Notes: generated by a model from the sequence alone, not told the origin. DNA of 64,000 nt from Dipetalonema caudispina (GCA_013365325.1 JABVXV010000041.1:62001-126000), one strand, 5' to 3'. Counted from the first letter of the stretch, positions 1-13,888 are shown. Program-made: numbers and translations.

Positions 1-127
1 ATCTTCTGAAACGAAGAGAAGTCAAAACATTCATCTCAGAATCAACGAAAATGACTACTTTCAAAGCCAACTTGAGTACTCTGCATAGAAGCTGTCAATA
101 CAACAAAACTTTATTTCACATTTTCAG

Positions 128-3100
128 CTAAAAGAGCCGGTGATTATTATATGTTCGAATATGATCCATCAGAGGATGCATTGGAAGAACCAGTAGAAAC
201 ATTTGTTCCAGAGGTGACACCAGGAGCTGGCGATTTTAACAAATTGGATCCTGCTCAGGTTATTTTATTGTGCACTAGGATTTATCTTTTTAGAAATTGC
301 TGAGTCGGAAATATTGTGAGTATATTTGCGTCAGTTCTTTAAGTTCTGAACAAGCATACATGTGTATCCATATCATCTCCTTCACATTTTTGAGCCCACG
401 CGGAAAGTGTGATTTTAGCTGATGCATACAGCTATGCAACATGATCTTGATTTGGCTCAAACGTTGGATGCTGTTAATTCGGCCGAACGAATTGAAACTG
501 ATGAAGAAAAGCGTATGATCAAAGCTGTTTCGGACGAAATAAAATCACTCCAACAAGAGGCAGCAGTGACGAAATTATCAGTCGATGAAGAACCGAAGTC
601 TGGTATGCTTCCCCGTTAATTTCTAAACTATTGATAACATAAATGAGTTTCCATCAATCAACGTTTTTAATGTTTCCTGGAGTTCAGCTGTATAATCTTT
701 TCTAGTTGTACTGCTTTACTGTGACATAGTGAAATACCTGACAATTTCATGTTAACTGCTTAGATAGCTTTTGCTTTGGAAAATTTCATATTTTGGATTG
801 CTTATATGGTTATTAGAATTCTAATGTGGGGGTTTTCAGAAGGACAAATTGTAGCGGGTTTACGTTTTCTGCAGAAAATCTTTACTTCTGCCCTCGGTTG
901 GTTTGCCGCTTTTCTAAACCGTAGATCTCGTGAACATCGATATGTTGCTTATGTCCTTGGCAAAGAAAAAGAGAAGTTAAAAGAAAGGCTGAAACAGGTA
1001 CCCGTTTTATTATAGTTTTTGAAAAGCTTTTTAGCCTACTCATCATTAGAGTTTTTAAACATTTTTCCCAAACTTATTTTTCTGTTGAATTTGTCACATG
1101 CAGGAATCTTTCGAAAAACTTGGTCAGGTAAAAGTTAGTTGGCTTTCGGAGAAACTACTGGTGGTATTGCATTCATTTCCAGTAAGCTTGACATAAAATA
1201 ATTCTCAGCTTTTAATCGTTATTATTTGCTTGAAGTAGCTTTGAATTCTATTTTTTGGAAAAGTGTTGGATGTTGAAGATATTGTCTTAAAGGTTGCAGG
1301 AACCGTTTTGGAAGAATCGCCCACCTTTGTGTTAAAATTTGTGCTTCTATAGCATGAACATGCTATTGCTTGTTGTTGTCATGATTAAATCAAAACTGTA
1401 ACTTGTTAGAAATAATAGCTGTAGTGATACTTCACGACTCATTGGTTTGTAGAACACGAGAGGGTAAGCTTCTGAAACTTCAGAATTGGAACATCCTGTA
1501 GGCTGCTCAAATACTAAACATTACTGTTGTCAGTGTCAATTTAATCGTGGTGTGGATATAAATTCGTAAATTTATTTTGCGGATTGATTCAAACTTAAAA
1601 GATTCTGGTTTGAATAGCTAAGATTTTACAACTTGGATTTTTCGAAATTAGTGTATATCATTATTAAGGGTTCGCTGGTGGAGGAAAAAAGCAAGAATTT
1701 CATCAGATTGCATGAATTGCTTGATGAAAGTTTTTATCAGCTTTTGTTATTTTTGATCAGTTTTTCTGGATATTTTGGTCTTTCCTAAATTGTAATCCCG
1801 TCTACATCATTTTAGCCACTGGTGGATGCTTCCAGATCAGTGCTTGACGTTCGACAAGAATTTAATCAACAAAATTTACGTTGTGTTACGAGCGAAAGGG
1901 ACATTGAACGGTTATTTTGATTTTTTGTTGGAAATTTTACCCTCTACATAAATCCTTCCGAAAATTTTTAATCTTTAGTGTCGTAAATGACTTTAAATGT
2001 GATTTTTTTTTTGCGCTTTCCATCATTTAAATCAGTATTTAGAGACGAAATTTTTAGTCGGTTTTTAGCTAGTAAAGTTCAAGTGATAAGTACTACCAGA
2101 GCAGCATGCAAGTTACTTAACTTTTATTGTCTATGACTACACCCTCAATCCTATGTCGTTCGGTACAGCATGACGTGTTTGAGATGTTGAATCTTGATTT
2201 CATTCCGTTACGCCCTGATGTACATTGCGGTAGGTAGCAAAATTTTGTTTAACATCAGTAGAGGGTAGGACTGTCATCAGGTACGCACTATATTCAAGCT
2301 TTCAACTGGCTTTACATTGTGAAAATATAACTTTTATTTCAAGATTGGAAGGTGAAGTGGAGGATCGATGGCAACAGCGGAATGTGTTTTTACGTTTCCT
2401 AAGTGCAGCTGGATATTGCATTGCTGCTCATACTGATGTCATTTGTTACCTTCTAGCTATAATCAACCATGCTCGATGTGCTGGCATTATTTCCTTACCA
2501 CTACCTCTTCTCATTTTCTTCTGGGGTTCCTTAACAAATCCTCGTCCGACAGAAGTATTTTGGGTAATTTTTTTATGATTTTGTTTTTCCACATCCATCC
2601 GATTCCTCCATTTCTATAACTGCTTGTGTTGACATTTAATTTAAAGAGAACTAGAAATTCGACGAAACAGGCTTTTGTAATTTTCAGATTGTAATGATAA
2701 CTTATACAGAATTGGTGGTAGTAATTAAATTTATCGCGCAATTTGGTTTCTTCTCATTTAACAGCACAGCGAATATTATCAGAGCTGCTAATTCTGTTGA
2801 TTACGTACCTGGAATTTTAGGCATTCGAAAGACGGATTATTACGCTTTCTGGGATATCGCCTTACTTGTTGGTACATTTTAAATTCAGAGATTTTTTTCA
2901 AGAAAAAAGATCATTCAAATCAACAGAATATTTCTACCATTTTCAGCTCTTTTTTTCCATCGATATATGCTTCGAAGATTGGGTTTATGGAAGGGAACGG
3001 ATGATATGTTTAAAGCATCCGTTCCCCTCGTACAAATAAGCAGTTCTACTAATGCGAATTCGTCGGACACAACTGAGACTAATGTATGTTTTTCGTTTAT

Positions 3101-6100
3101 GAAACATGAGTTTTATTTTCTATTAAAAAATAAATAAAGACATAAAACAGAAGAATATTTTCTCATTATATCCTTGCCAACATTTTCAACAAATTTTAGG
3201 CTGATATGGACATTGCACCAATGACGAGAGAAGGTAAGTCCCATTATTTTTACCCTTTTCTTTCTGAATTGAAGAAGTATATGGAATTTTAGTTCTAAAA
3301 ATATTCTTCATTTTCATCTCAATTTGAAAATTTGAAAATTGCAGCTCCAACACACATTAAACGCATCAAGCAATTCTTCAATATGCTTTTCAATCCACCA
3401 GTTCGATACATAAAAGATTTGTACCCGTTTATGTTCTTGATGGATGTATTGTGTTTCTTCGTGGTATCCTTTGGCTTTTCTTCATTTGATTATGGCGGTA
3501 CTGGAAGCGTTGTACGAGATATCAGCGTAATATTTTCAAAAAAATTTTTGAATTCTTGATTTTTAGTACATGCAGAATGTTGATAGAATTTACAACTGAA
3601 TTATTATTTAATTTACTTGAATGTATCTTCCAGTCAAATCGCGTCCCAATAACGTTTGTAATAATGCTTATTGTAATATCACTGATGATTATCATCGACC
3701 GAGCTTTCTATCTTCGAAAAGCTGTGAAATGCAAATTTCTATATCAATTAATCATTGTTATTTTCCTTCATGTTTGGATTTTCTTCGTTTTGCCGCAGAT
3801 AACTTACAAGTCAGTTGATTAAACATTTCCAGTTCGATAATTTCAAATTTTGTTCACTTAAGTCACGTCGGTCGTATGTAAATTTGCATCAAGTTTCGTA
3901 ATCATTATTGGAGTATTAATGTCTAAAGTCCAATTAAAAAATTTCAGGCCTTCTTGGCTGAACAAAACTGCACAATTTCTGTATTTCATTAAATGCATAT
4001 ACCTTTTAATTTCTGCTTGGCAAATTCGTAATGGATATCCGACACTATGTGCAGGCAATCTTATAACACATGCCTACGGCATTGCGAATATGGTATTCTT
4101 CAAATTGTAAGTTATTTTTATGATCAGACAAATTGAGAAACCATTAAACAACCCATTTATTAATTGTACCATGACTATATTCATTGGTCAGATGTTGTCA
4201 GTGCTAGCTTTGAGGATTACTCAAATCGTTCAGGAATAAGTCCTATCGTTCTTCTTCAGTATTCAATGGTTATTATTTTCTGTAACAATAAAATGCCAAA
4301 ATCGAATTTGGTAGGAGTAAAAAAGAAATAAAATTCTTCTATATTATTTTGATCGCAACAAAATATCGTTTCCAGGTTTATGGCTATTCCATTCCTGTTC
4401 GAATTACGTACGGCCACTGATTGGACTTGGGCTGACACCTCCATGCCGCTTTTTGATTTTTTCAACATGGAGAATTTTTATGCAATTATTTACAATCTGA
4501 AATGTGCTAGAACCTATGAGAAGGCAAGTTATTAGTATTATATAATATTTGCATATTGGATCTTATATTACTTTCTATTTTATGTAATTTAGCATTCTAT
4601 TTCTTGTAATATTTTTATGTTTTTCCCTCATTCATTTCAGTTCTTCATATATTCAAAAATTGTATTGATTTTATTTTTCCACTTTTTTTTCTTTTTTTTC
4701 TTTTTTTTTTTGATAAATTTGAGTAAATTTCCAGAATTTCCCAACTCCAAGAGGTGTAGCCAAAGGTGCTGTGGTCAAGTATTTGATGGGCGTACCAGTA
4801 ATTTTGGGTCTTATTCTTTTTATTTGGCTGCCTCTGCTCTCATTTTCGTTGCTCAATAGGATTGGTATTGTGTTGCCACCGAATAATGTTGTGTTGACTA
4901 TTGGGGTTGAAGGCTATCCCGTAAGACTTTATCGTAATTGTTATAGAGAAGAATGGAGATTTAATTCTAAAGATAATTTTTTTAATAAAGAATTAAGAGG
5001 AGTAAACAATCTCTAGCAATTAATACATCCTTTGTTAAGGAATTTTAGAATAGTTTGACATATGATGAATTATGAATTCAAATTGAGCATTATTTTTATG
5101 AATTAGGAGTAATTATTTGATTCGCTCATTTTTATAATGCTAAAAAACCTTTAATTTCAGTCCATGTTCACCATCGAATCTCAGGGTATCGAGTTGGAAT
5201 TCCTAACTGATGCTGAATATCTCAAATTACAAAATGCTTTCTCTGAGCACTACATTTCCTCGGATACAGAGTCGATATTAGGGGCTCGTCATGCTGTTGC
5301 ATTTATCAGAGAATACAACCGGGAGAGCATTATGGTTAGCTGTATTTAATTTATATTCAATTTACTTCGCTTCTCTTATGAGTAATACTTTCTTGGGACT
5401 GGAGTTTCTTTAATAATACTACTGCTACTGTTATGTACTCAGTAAGTGCTGACGCGCGTAGCAGAATACATACGCTACTTAGCGATCACATTATAAAGAA
5501 AGTAGTTCATTTGTAAGCCCATAAAAACGTTCACAAGAAAACAGGAAGAACTCTTTATTGATTATATCTGTTCAGTTGCATTAATTTTACAACATAAAAC
5601 GTTTGTGGACATCAGTAATGATCCTGCAGTAAGTTTTTATAATATTCAAGCCTTACTTTTGCGATCTTCTAATACAGATACTTTACTATCATTATCGGTT
5701 ATAGCGATTAAGGGAGGCTGTAAAAATAATGAATCCCATTCTTGCTCTAAGGTCCTTAAATCTATACACCTTCTGATCCCAATTTTGATGGGAAATAGCG
5801 TTTATCAGGCTAGAAATGTTCCACATGAGTATTTGTGAAATTAGACATCGAGGACAAAACTTTCATGTGGTAGCACGCGTTCTTATAGAATCAAAAAAAT
5901 GATGCACTTCTAAGTGCTACGTATTTTCAGCAGGTGATAAAGACGATTATGTTATGAAGACATAAGTTTTTTATCATGATGGTGTTTCCATCTTCCAAAT
6001 ACTGTTGAATTTCAGGATATATACAACGTTTGTCTTAGAGATAACCATCTCGTTTTCTTGCTTATCTATTTCTTGTTAAAAACGAGTGTACAGAGGCAAG

Positions 6101-8772
6101 ATCCAGCCAATAGCTCTATTGATTTATCTTATTTCAAATACTTGTAATTTAAGAGACTTTTATTTTATCCAACTTTTGACAAGGACGTTTGATTTGGCTG
6201 AAATATCAATGATATTATCAGCGGTATCTAACAATACTAGAAATGATCTGCATTACAGAACCACCTTGCTTTACAATACGCTTGTCGTATAAACAGAGTT
6301 GTAAAGGGAATTTATTGGAACACTGTATTTTATAGACCCTGTATTAATGTCGTTCTAATTAAAATTTTACAAAACTTATAGCCATGCTCTTGTCACGTTT
6401 ATTACCAACAAAATTTCATGACATTTCGAATATAATTTATTTTTTCATACCACATTATTATGAGAATATGGTGGGATTGAAATTCTGCAATTCCAAAAGT
6501 ATACAAGAAGGATATCTTTCCAGTTCATTCTTAGCTTCAAAGTATCATGATGGGTATTGCAGCTGATCTTCATAAAACATGTGATAAACAGTGAGGTGAA
6601 GAACTGCATTTAGGGTCTCCATAAAAATTTCCCGACAATATATAAAAAGGCTGAGTTTGAAAAATATCTATTGCATAATAAATACCAAGAAAAAACTGTT
6701 AGATTCGTTCTATATCTATGGGATTATCTGTGTGATGTGCTGGCCAGAGATGCTTTCAGCGTCTTTCTTAAGTGATATCTGGATAAAGCTACGCGTTTTT
6801 AGCCGTGTTGTTTCTAATCTGGAAACAAGCAGAAGCGAGCATGATGTTTTTTATGATTTTTTAATTTTCGGAGTCTCTCGTTAAACCTCTCAAGCAATTT
6901 TAGAAAGTACGGTTTCGCCCTGAATCACATGTGCCTTGGCTTATTTCAAGTGATGCATTGGTTGCTATGAAGTATGAACTCAAAGAAGGAACAAAAAGAC
7001 TGAAAGCTATCATCAAGTAATCTCTTGTAAAATTTTTCCTTTTCTGGAAATTCCATAACCTTAGGTTGTGGACTGCTTTTATTTGATTCATTTCACTTCA
7101 TTAAATTTGATTACTTAAAATTTTCCATATGTTAAGAAATGGGAAATTAAATGGTAAGTTTCTCAGATTAATTTGTGGGTTTTTTTCTTTTTTTTGTAAA
7201 TTGAATTTTTTTCTGTATCCATTTCCGGGATTTGAATTCTTGGCAAATTTTTCCCTAAAATATTTCCATTCATTCGTTTATAACATTGCATTTTCATATG
7301 TATTTTTTAATATTTTTCACTTCGAAAAAAATAAATTTTTTTACATTTATCTATTTTATATAAGTAATGTTTTTCAAGGTTCACGTTCGAACGTCCTAAC
7401 AGTAAGCATGCCGATTATCCCACACAACATTTCTATACATTATCCATTCCGCTACCAGTAAATTCCACTATACGAACCGAATTGGCTGAAATTGTTGATG
7501 GTCAGTACAATCGTAGTGTAAGTTTTAACAAGTCTTTTATCCAACTCAAAAACGAAAATGTATGTTCCTTCCATCTCCTTCATATTTTTCGGATTTTATA
7601 ACTGATCAGGTTTTTATACAAATTTATAGATGTTGTTAGAAAATGCGTGGCCACCATATGTAATTATGCCCAATGAAGGAAATGTGAAGCCGGCTTCTTC
7701 TTTACTGCATGTAATTAGTGGATCAAATCCCAGACTTTGGGAAGCATTTTCCAATATATCCATGAAACTAAAGACCGCTCCTACTACGGTGAGTGTTTCA
7801 TATGTTAAAATCATTCTTTGATGTTTTAAAAGTCTTGGAATAATCAAATAATTTGCAAATTAAAGACAGCAAGGGAGTTTGGAGAATGTTAAAGATCAGG
7901 TGTTCATTTCAGGAAAGTAAGATATGGAGTGCAGCATTGATTCAAAATAATGAAACTATTGCGCTTACATTACCACTCGAAGACATCAAATACGAAATTC
8001 GCCCGGAAAAGTATCTGCAAATGGTTGTATTCGTAGATCGTGTTTTCCCATCATTTGTCAGCAAATATGTTCAAGGAGGGTATGCAGTTTGAATTGTATC
8101 TTTCAGAAAGCAGAGATTTTCAGCACCAAGTAAAGCAGTTACTTTTTAGTCTGTACCGTATGTTAGTATCAGGATGGATCACATAAAATCTGCAGCATAC
8201 TGAAAATGGAAACATTGGAAATGCAAGCTGACGTGAATTGCAAACTTTCTGCATTGACCGCAGATCAGTGCACAGTTAGCTTGCTTTGTGCCTTGAATTT
8301 CACTGATTTATTACTATTTGTTATTTTTTTTACACACTGAAACACTCTCACTGTCACTAATGTACTGTTGACAAACCCCGTAAACTCAGTACTTAATCTT
8401 AATTTGGTTTTTCAGTATTATCGCTATGTATCTAGCTGTTGTCATGTTAGTGGGACGTATGATACGTGGTCTTGTCATGAATGCAGGTGTGGGGGTCATG
8501 GTTTCTGAAATTCCGAATCCGGATCATTTACTTAAAATATGTCTTGATATATATTTAGTTCGCGAAGCCAAAGATTTTGTTTTGGAACAGGTATTGATTA
8601 TTTTGCTTATGGTTAATATTTACTTGTCTTAACAAATTTTCGAACTGTTATGAAATTCTACACTACAGTTCTTAATAATGTTTTTAAGGATTTATATGGT
8701 AAATTGATCTTTCTGTTCCGATCGCCTGAAAACCTCATCAAATGGACACGAAATAAAATCAAAACTAATTAA
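128..8772 (+). CDS. pezo-1: Piezo mechanosensitive ion channel, C-terminal part (5' end outside window)
   Basis: Mechanically gated cation channel of the plasma membrane. Twenty-one exons join in one frame for 1,032 residues ending at TAA 8770-8772: 128-258, 419-602, 768-997, 1104-1127, 1816-1910, 2344-2563, 2688-2871, 2947-3083, 3200-3233, 3345-3526, 3634-3809, 3948-4106, 4376-4523, 4735-4920, 5161-5334, 6904-7016, 7379-7517, 7630-7788, 7913-8079, 8416-8590, 8689-8772. Family marks seen: [13 protein letters not shown] at the start, [18 protein letters not shown] (exon 2344), the Piezo motif PF-x2-E-x6-W as [12 protein letters not shown] (exon 4376), the extracellular cap (4735-8079), the pore helix [18 protein letters not shown] and the C-terminal end [16 protein letters not shown]. 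Piezos are about 2,400-2,800 residues, so more than half lies left of the window. Odd points are a 24-nt exon, a GC-AG intron (4524-4734) and introns of 688 nt (1128-1815) and 1,569 nt (5335-6903). No frame break was seen. Exon 419 and 1816 boundaries are inferred from frame and splice sites. Confidence 0.95.
2993..3026. repeat. Perfect 11-bp inverted repeat (hairpin) inside a pezo-1 coding exon
   Basis: GGGAACGGATG at 2993-3003 is the exact reverse complement of CATCCGTTCCC at 3016-3026, with a 12-nt AT-rich spacer. It lies inside the exon 2947-3083, which codes for an intracellular stretch of the channel around [15 protein letters not shown]. Because the codons are read through, the stem would form in the mRNA or in single-stranded DNA. 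Function is unknown. Confidence 0.85.
5335..6903 (+). other. Largest visible pezo-1 intron, no feature recognised
   Basis: The intron runs from the donor after the exon ending GAGAGCATTATG to the acceptor before AAAGTACGGTTTCGC. Frame continuity of the Piezo cap across it (ending ESIM, resuming [14 protein letters not shown]) argues that it holds no missed coding exon. Short open frames inside it have no family resemblance. I saw no nested gene or RNA gene. Confidence 0.7.
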
Positions 8773-11121
8773 TTTGGGACACTCGATCGGCGTTTTTGGT
8801 TGCTTATCAAACACTGGACAAATATTGCGATAGTCGTAAATGGAAATTCTGCATGCGTACTTTTCTCATGAAATGAGCTAAAATTTATGTTAATTGTAAT
8901 TTTGCAAATTCATGTATGATCAAAACAAAAAATATAATATTTCATGGCTATAAAATTTTATACTTTGCTTTTGTTTTAAATCATTTTCCAAACTTTTCTT
9001 CGATCTAGTGCTTACAAAAGCGTTTCATTTTTATAATTTAACATTTCAGAAATTCATATTCTGAAAAATTTCTAAAAATTTTCGATAGTTTGATTTGAGT
9101 CAACCGATCGTAGTGACTAAAAGTTTGGTAACTGTATCTCATTTCAAGCCATAAAACTAATCAGTTCCTAACTGATTTTTATTATACATCCGTTTGTTTT
9201 CTAGATATTTTAGACATTTAGATTGAACAAGTAAACCGACTAATACTATTTAGAAGGGCAAAAACACGGCGTATGTTGTAATTGTGCTTGTACGCCTGTT
9301 AAATAATGTCTTAATTTTTTGTTTTGAAGGTTGTTCATTTTGAAATTTCATATATTTGCTGAAAATTTCCATGGGTGCTTCAAGCTTTTGGTAATGAGGT
9401 TTTGTTTTTTCAACTAGTATGAAAAGTTGAATTGATGAACGTGAGAATTATTAACTTCAGTTGGAATTGTTGCTTTGTACATTTCATTATCGTTGGTATT
9501 TATGTTTATAAAAAGGAATTTGTATGTACTCCATCTGTTCTCAATTTTCCTTTGTTTAGAATATTTACCTATTTATTTAACTTTTAAACTTACTCAGCGA
9601 AATTATTTCATTATATCTGTTTGAAATATGTTCCCAGTTATTGTTCTCACTGTTGTTTATGAGATAAACCCTTTAATAGTGTGGTGGCTTTTGCGATTTC
9701 CTTGGCTTTTTTTCTTCTTTTTCTTTGGTTGTTTTCAAATATTTTCGGGGCAAACTTCTTGATGGAAAGTTTATTCCTGCAGTTTGATAAGCCACACAGG
9801 TTTGACATCATAATTTGGAGTGCATCAATTTCCTGGTTACAAGTGAAGTAAGCTGTTGATTAAATAGTCTGGTTGTTCGGGATCGCTGCAATTTACAGAT
9901 AGTTAGATTACAAGGAGATCACTAAAGCTATAAAGTTGTATTTCTGACATCAATTTAGGTTTTGGCGGTTTTAGTGAACATTCTGTAAAGAGATTTGGGC
10001 CGGACAGTTAACGGTATATTAACTCAGAAAAATTTCGATTTGAAATCGAAGCAGATGGTCATTTCATGCATTCGGGAATGAATTGTGGATTTCCTAAATT
10101 GATTACCTATCCACAGATTGAAGAATCAAAACTTCAGATAAGGAAGGCCTACAGATGATTAGATTATGGAATGGATTTCTCGTGGGAATATTCCGATGAA
10201 AACTGTACTGTGGTGAGGTGGGAAGTTGGGAGATTCTGGAATTCTGGGATTAGCACTGTTAAAGCTGATTATCCGTCTCCTTAATGATCAGCAAATCTCT
10301 CATTAATAACACCCCTGTAGAAACGGAAAGGGAAACATGTACCAGTAATAGTTCTCTTGGATATGGGAAGAGGTATCACCACAACTGCCAAAGCAACAGT
10401 TTCCAGAAATTGTGATGCAGCTCTGGTCACTCCTGAAATTTGTTTTCCCTACTATTTACTTTGTAGGAGGAAGACATATCCGGGAAATCTTTCAAATATG
10501 TAGTTACAGTTTGTTAATCGTGTATATGTTGTTGGAACTGATAGTTCTTAAAAATTATTTCGAAGTTTTCGACATACATTGTGGTCTTTGATGCTTTTTC
10601 TGACCAAACATTGTTTTATATTTTTTCATAGTCTCAGGTATGGTATTTGAGTTTACTTCAAAGTTAGAAATATTTTATTTATTTTCAAATTTTGTTCCAT
10701 AAGACTTTATACAAGCTACGGAATTTTATTATTAACAGTGGGTGCGAGCTGATTCCGAATCTTGAGAAGGTTTCTCCTCGCTTCCTCAAATTTTGATAAT
10801 ACCTTAAGGATGTCCCAGTGAATCCGTGATTGCATCCTGAAATAATTTTTTCTTCACTTTATCACTTTCACAAAAAGTACGTTGCTTAATTAATTATTAG
10901 TTACATGACTCAATATTAACTGGATAAAGTGCTTACCCATCATGTCGCATTAAAGTACCATATTTCATTTTGTAAAAGTATTCATGAGAAACGAATTCTC
11001 GACTTTGCATGATACATTGTACATTAATTTTAAGAGTCCCAGAACTTATTATGTTGAGTCCTATGCTAGATGCTATTGGACCCTGAAATTTTATTACTTA
11101 TTTAGCATCTTAGAATTTAAG
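8773..11121. other. Intergenic region between convergent pezo-1 and mks-1
   Basis: AT-rich sequence between the two stop codons, expected to hold both 3' UTRs. I found no open frame with family resemblance, no tRNA-like T-loop and no clear AATAAA close to the pezo-1 stop. Nothing further can be supported. Confidence 0.6.
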
Positions 11122-13888
11122 TTAGTTTTTGCTTCGTAGAACTGCTGTGTTGCCTTGAGTTTTTAGTAGTATAGGTGAATTTTTTGGCCTTTTCGAGCAG
11201 ATTTCTTCGCCTTTTATTCCCACTTGTTTTACTACAGGTAAGTAATAGCCAATAATGATCTTACTATTTCGCAGATTGTAGATTCACTTGCCAAAGTCAG
11301 TTCTGTCCGCTTGAAATCAGCCATTGCGGAGATGAAGTTTTCGAATAAAATGCTTTTCGTGTCGTGTTTTCGCTCATATCGCCAACATTTGATGTCGAAT
11401 TGATGTCTGAAATGATGACTAAAAGATCTGGATTTAAAAGTTTGTCCGGAAACTAAAAATTAAGGAATAGTTGATTTTAACTTCACCATCACGTTTTTTA
11501 AGCTGGGGTATACGGAAGTAATCAGCACATAGTACTTATTGAAGAGTAACAAAACAAAAAATAACCTTCCCGGTCGAGAAGGCAGCGTTAATTGCCCAAA
11601 GCCACTTACGAAAAAGCGTCCCCAATAATCTTCCCCGCAAAGTCGGAAAATCATTCTGGGCCAGTAGAAATTTTCGAAAAATTGCTCATCTTCTTTAATA
11701 ATTAATGTGACACATACTGGTTGTGAAAATACGACTACGTCATCCTGAAATTAAGCGGATGTTTCCGAGGACTGCATAATAGTTATAGCTCTTTTACAAA
11801 AACTTGGATTGTTTTGGTCATCAAGAAAAACACCTCTCCATGTGGAGTTGAATCAATAACTGTTGACCATTTATGCACTGGAGATAAATCAATTAGTACA
11901 CATTGCAAAGGCAGGTCAACTTTATATTCAATGCATAATCCATCATGAGGAAAGTTCACCGCACGTTCTGTAACATTATTCTCTCCAAAGCTTATTTACT
12001 ACAAACATTTGTTTTCTATTTGCAAAAGCCATAGTTTAGTAAAAGGAATGATTGAGTAAGATTATATCGAAAATTTCTATTAATCGTATTTTTCAGATTG
12101 AAATTTTTAAACCTCGAGATTTTCCCTTACCAATATCGATGAGATAAACAAGTTTTGTAGTTTTTTCAGATGGAAAGTCGCTCATCATGCTACTTTCTTC
12201 TTTTTCAAACCATAACTAAAAAAATGCAATCATTTGGCAGCTATGGCACGGATATATACATATCATAGAGAAGTAGTTTGAAAATTTTCGAATTCTAATA
12301 TGAATTAAAAGCAAAACTGGTAAAGGTAAAGACCTGATCTGAGCCGGCGTCATCAACACGATCAAATTTTTCATTGTTGACAACGGACAAGCGCGCTTTA
12401 TAAATACCATAACGACTTTCAATGGTATTACTTACGGAGAATAGGTCTGGTTCTACGATAATATTTGTCCCATTAATTGCTGTCATTTTGCATAGAACAT
12501 ACTGGTTACTTTCATCATATATTTGCCTGTCAGATCAAAGGTTAATTACTATAAGTTAGCTGAGTCGAGTATTTTCTTTACTGACGTATCACTATTGCCA
12601 GTGTTTTTTTTCTAGAAGATGGAAGTTGTGTGAAATGGGATTTCATCTCAGGGAATTATGAAGAGATCCTAAAAATTAAATTAAAATGAGTAGAAGAAGT
12701 TAAAATAAGCAAACGTGTTATCTTGGACTGGTCCCAAATAAGCCATAATATACATGCTCTGCTTGTTGCGCTGTACACTTCGTGTTTTCATTTGATGTTC
12801 CTTATGTGGTAAGTCAATTATTGGTTTCCGATGTGACATCCTAAAATATCAAACTTTCAGAATAATATAATGGTAAAATGTGAAATTAAAACGCAAAAAA
12901 AGAAAAAAAAAACGAATAATAACCATCTTACATTGCCGGTCCTATTCGTCTGTTTCTGGACATAGCAATTCTTTCTGCCAAACTATTTTCTCCGATGTGG
13001 GTGTTCAATTTCGTAGTTACCTGGAATTTATTATTTGGTTTTATTTAAATCGTCTCATGCTTTTTCTTATTCACCATAACTCTCACGAAAAGTATATGCA
13101 ATTTGTTGAAATTTCCTGCCCATAGTTTAAACTACGAATCATAGATCGTTTTCCACATCTTCAAATTTTAATTTAACCTTTCCGATCCCGGCAGGTTCTT
13201 CACCATCAACAAGAGTAAACACTCTGCTGCCTGCAATTTAAGAAGAAATAAACGGACAGTTGGAGGATCAAATTGCTACTCATGAACTACAGCAGTATAT
13301 GTTGCTGAAAAAAATTTTAATTGTAGTTACCACTTTTCCCAACTCCCGTTATTACCACATCCTGACTGATGTTGTCTTGTCTAGCACAACTTTTGATTTG
13401 CGGTTGTGACATCTGAAATGTTTGTCTAATTTACAGTTGTGATGGAAGAAGCATAGAAAATTGTTGAAGTTATGATTGAAAACTTGTAAATGAGGAAATG
13501 TTAGGATAGTTAGTCATTTAATTTGTAATGAAGAGCTGACTTACAGCATTAAATTTATTCTTTCCAAAATGAAGTTTTTGTTGCCACCTGAAAATACACT
13601 CTTCTACCAGAATTGTAGATAATGAGGGAGCAGGCTGTTCGTTGATATTCTCGGTAAAATCATCGAATGATTGTAGTACATCGACTGCTGGCTCGCTGTA
13701 TTCAAGGATCAATCTGAATTTTGAACTTGATAGTTCAATAATCAATACAGTACTGATTCTGTATCAGTCAAATATCAATTGATTAAAATTTTAATAGAAC
13801 TCCAAAATTTGGTGAAATAACGTACAGTATACCTGAATTCAACGCCAGTAAGTGGACCGCTTGCAAAATAAATGCCTCGCTCAGACAT
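11122..13888 (-). CDS. mks-1: MKS1-like B9 (C2-type) domain protein of the ciliary transition zone
   Basis: B9 proteins gate membrane traffic at the base of cilia with the MKS complex. In nematodes cilia occur only on sensory neurons. Twelve exons, read on the minus strand, keep one frame for about 479 residues: 13888-13833, 13758-13545, 13412-13331, 13230-about 13178, 13020-12932, 12840-12715, 12526-12334, 12215-12131, 11967-11834, 11744-11566, 11406-11288, 11231-11122. Matches to human MKS1 from memory: SMYIMAYLGP (human TMHIMADLGP), NQYVLCKMTAING, the B9 core HDGLCIEYKVDLP (human YDNLYVHFFVELP), EDYWGRFFVSGFGQLTLPSRPG and HQFDIKCWR. The start MSERGIYFASGPLTG has no in-frame coding before it. 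The end of exon 4 is uncertain (13178 or 13157; both keep frame). The last intron is only about 56 nt and is the least certain junction. It is convergent with pezo-1 and divergent from the bZIP gene. Confidence 0.88.

Noticed and set aside
7129..7461. 110-codon open frame within pezo-1
   Set aside because: Mostly intron in a T-rich stretch. The true coding exon (7379-7517) is read in another frame and matches the Piezo cap.
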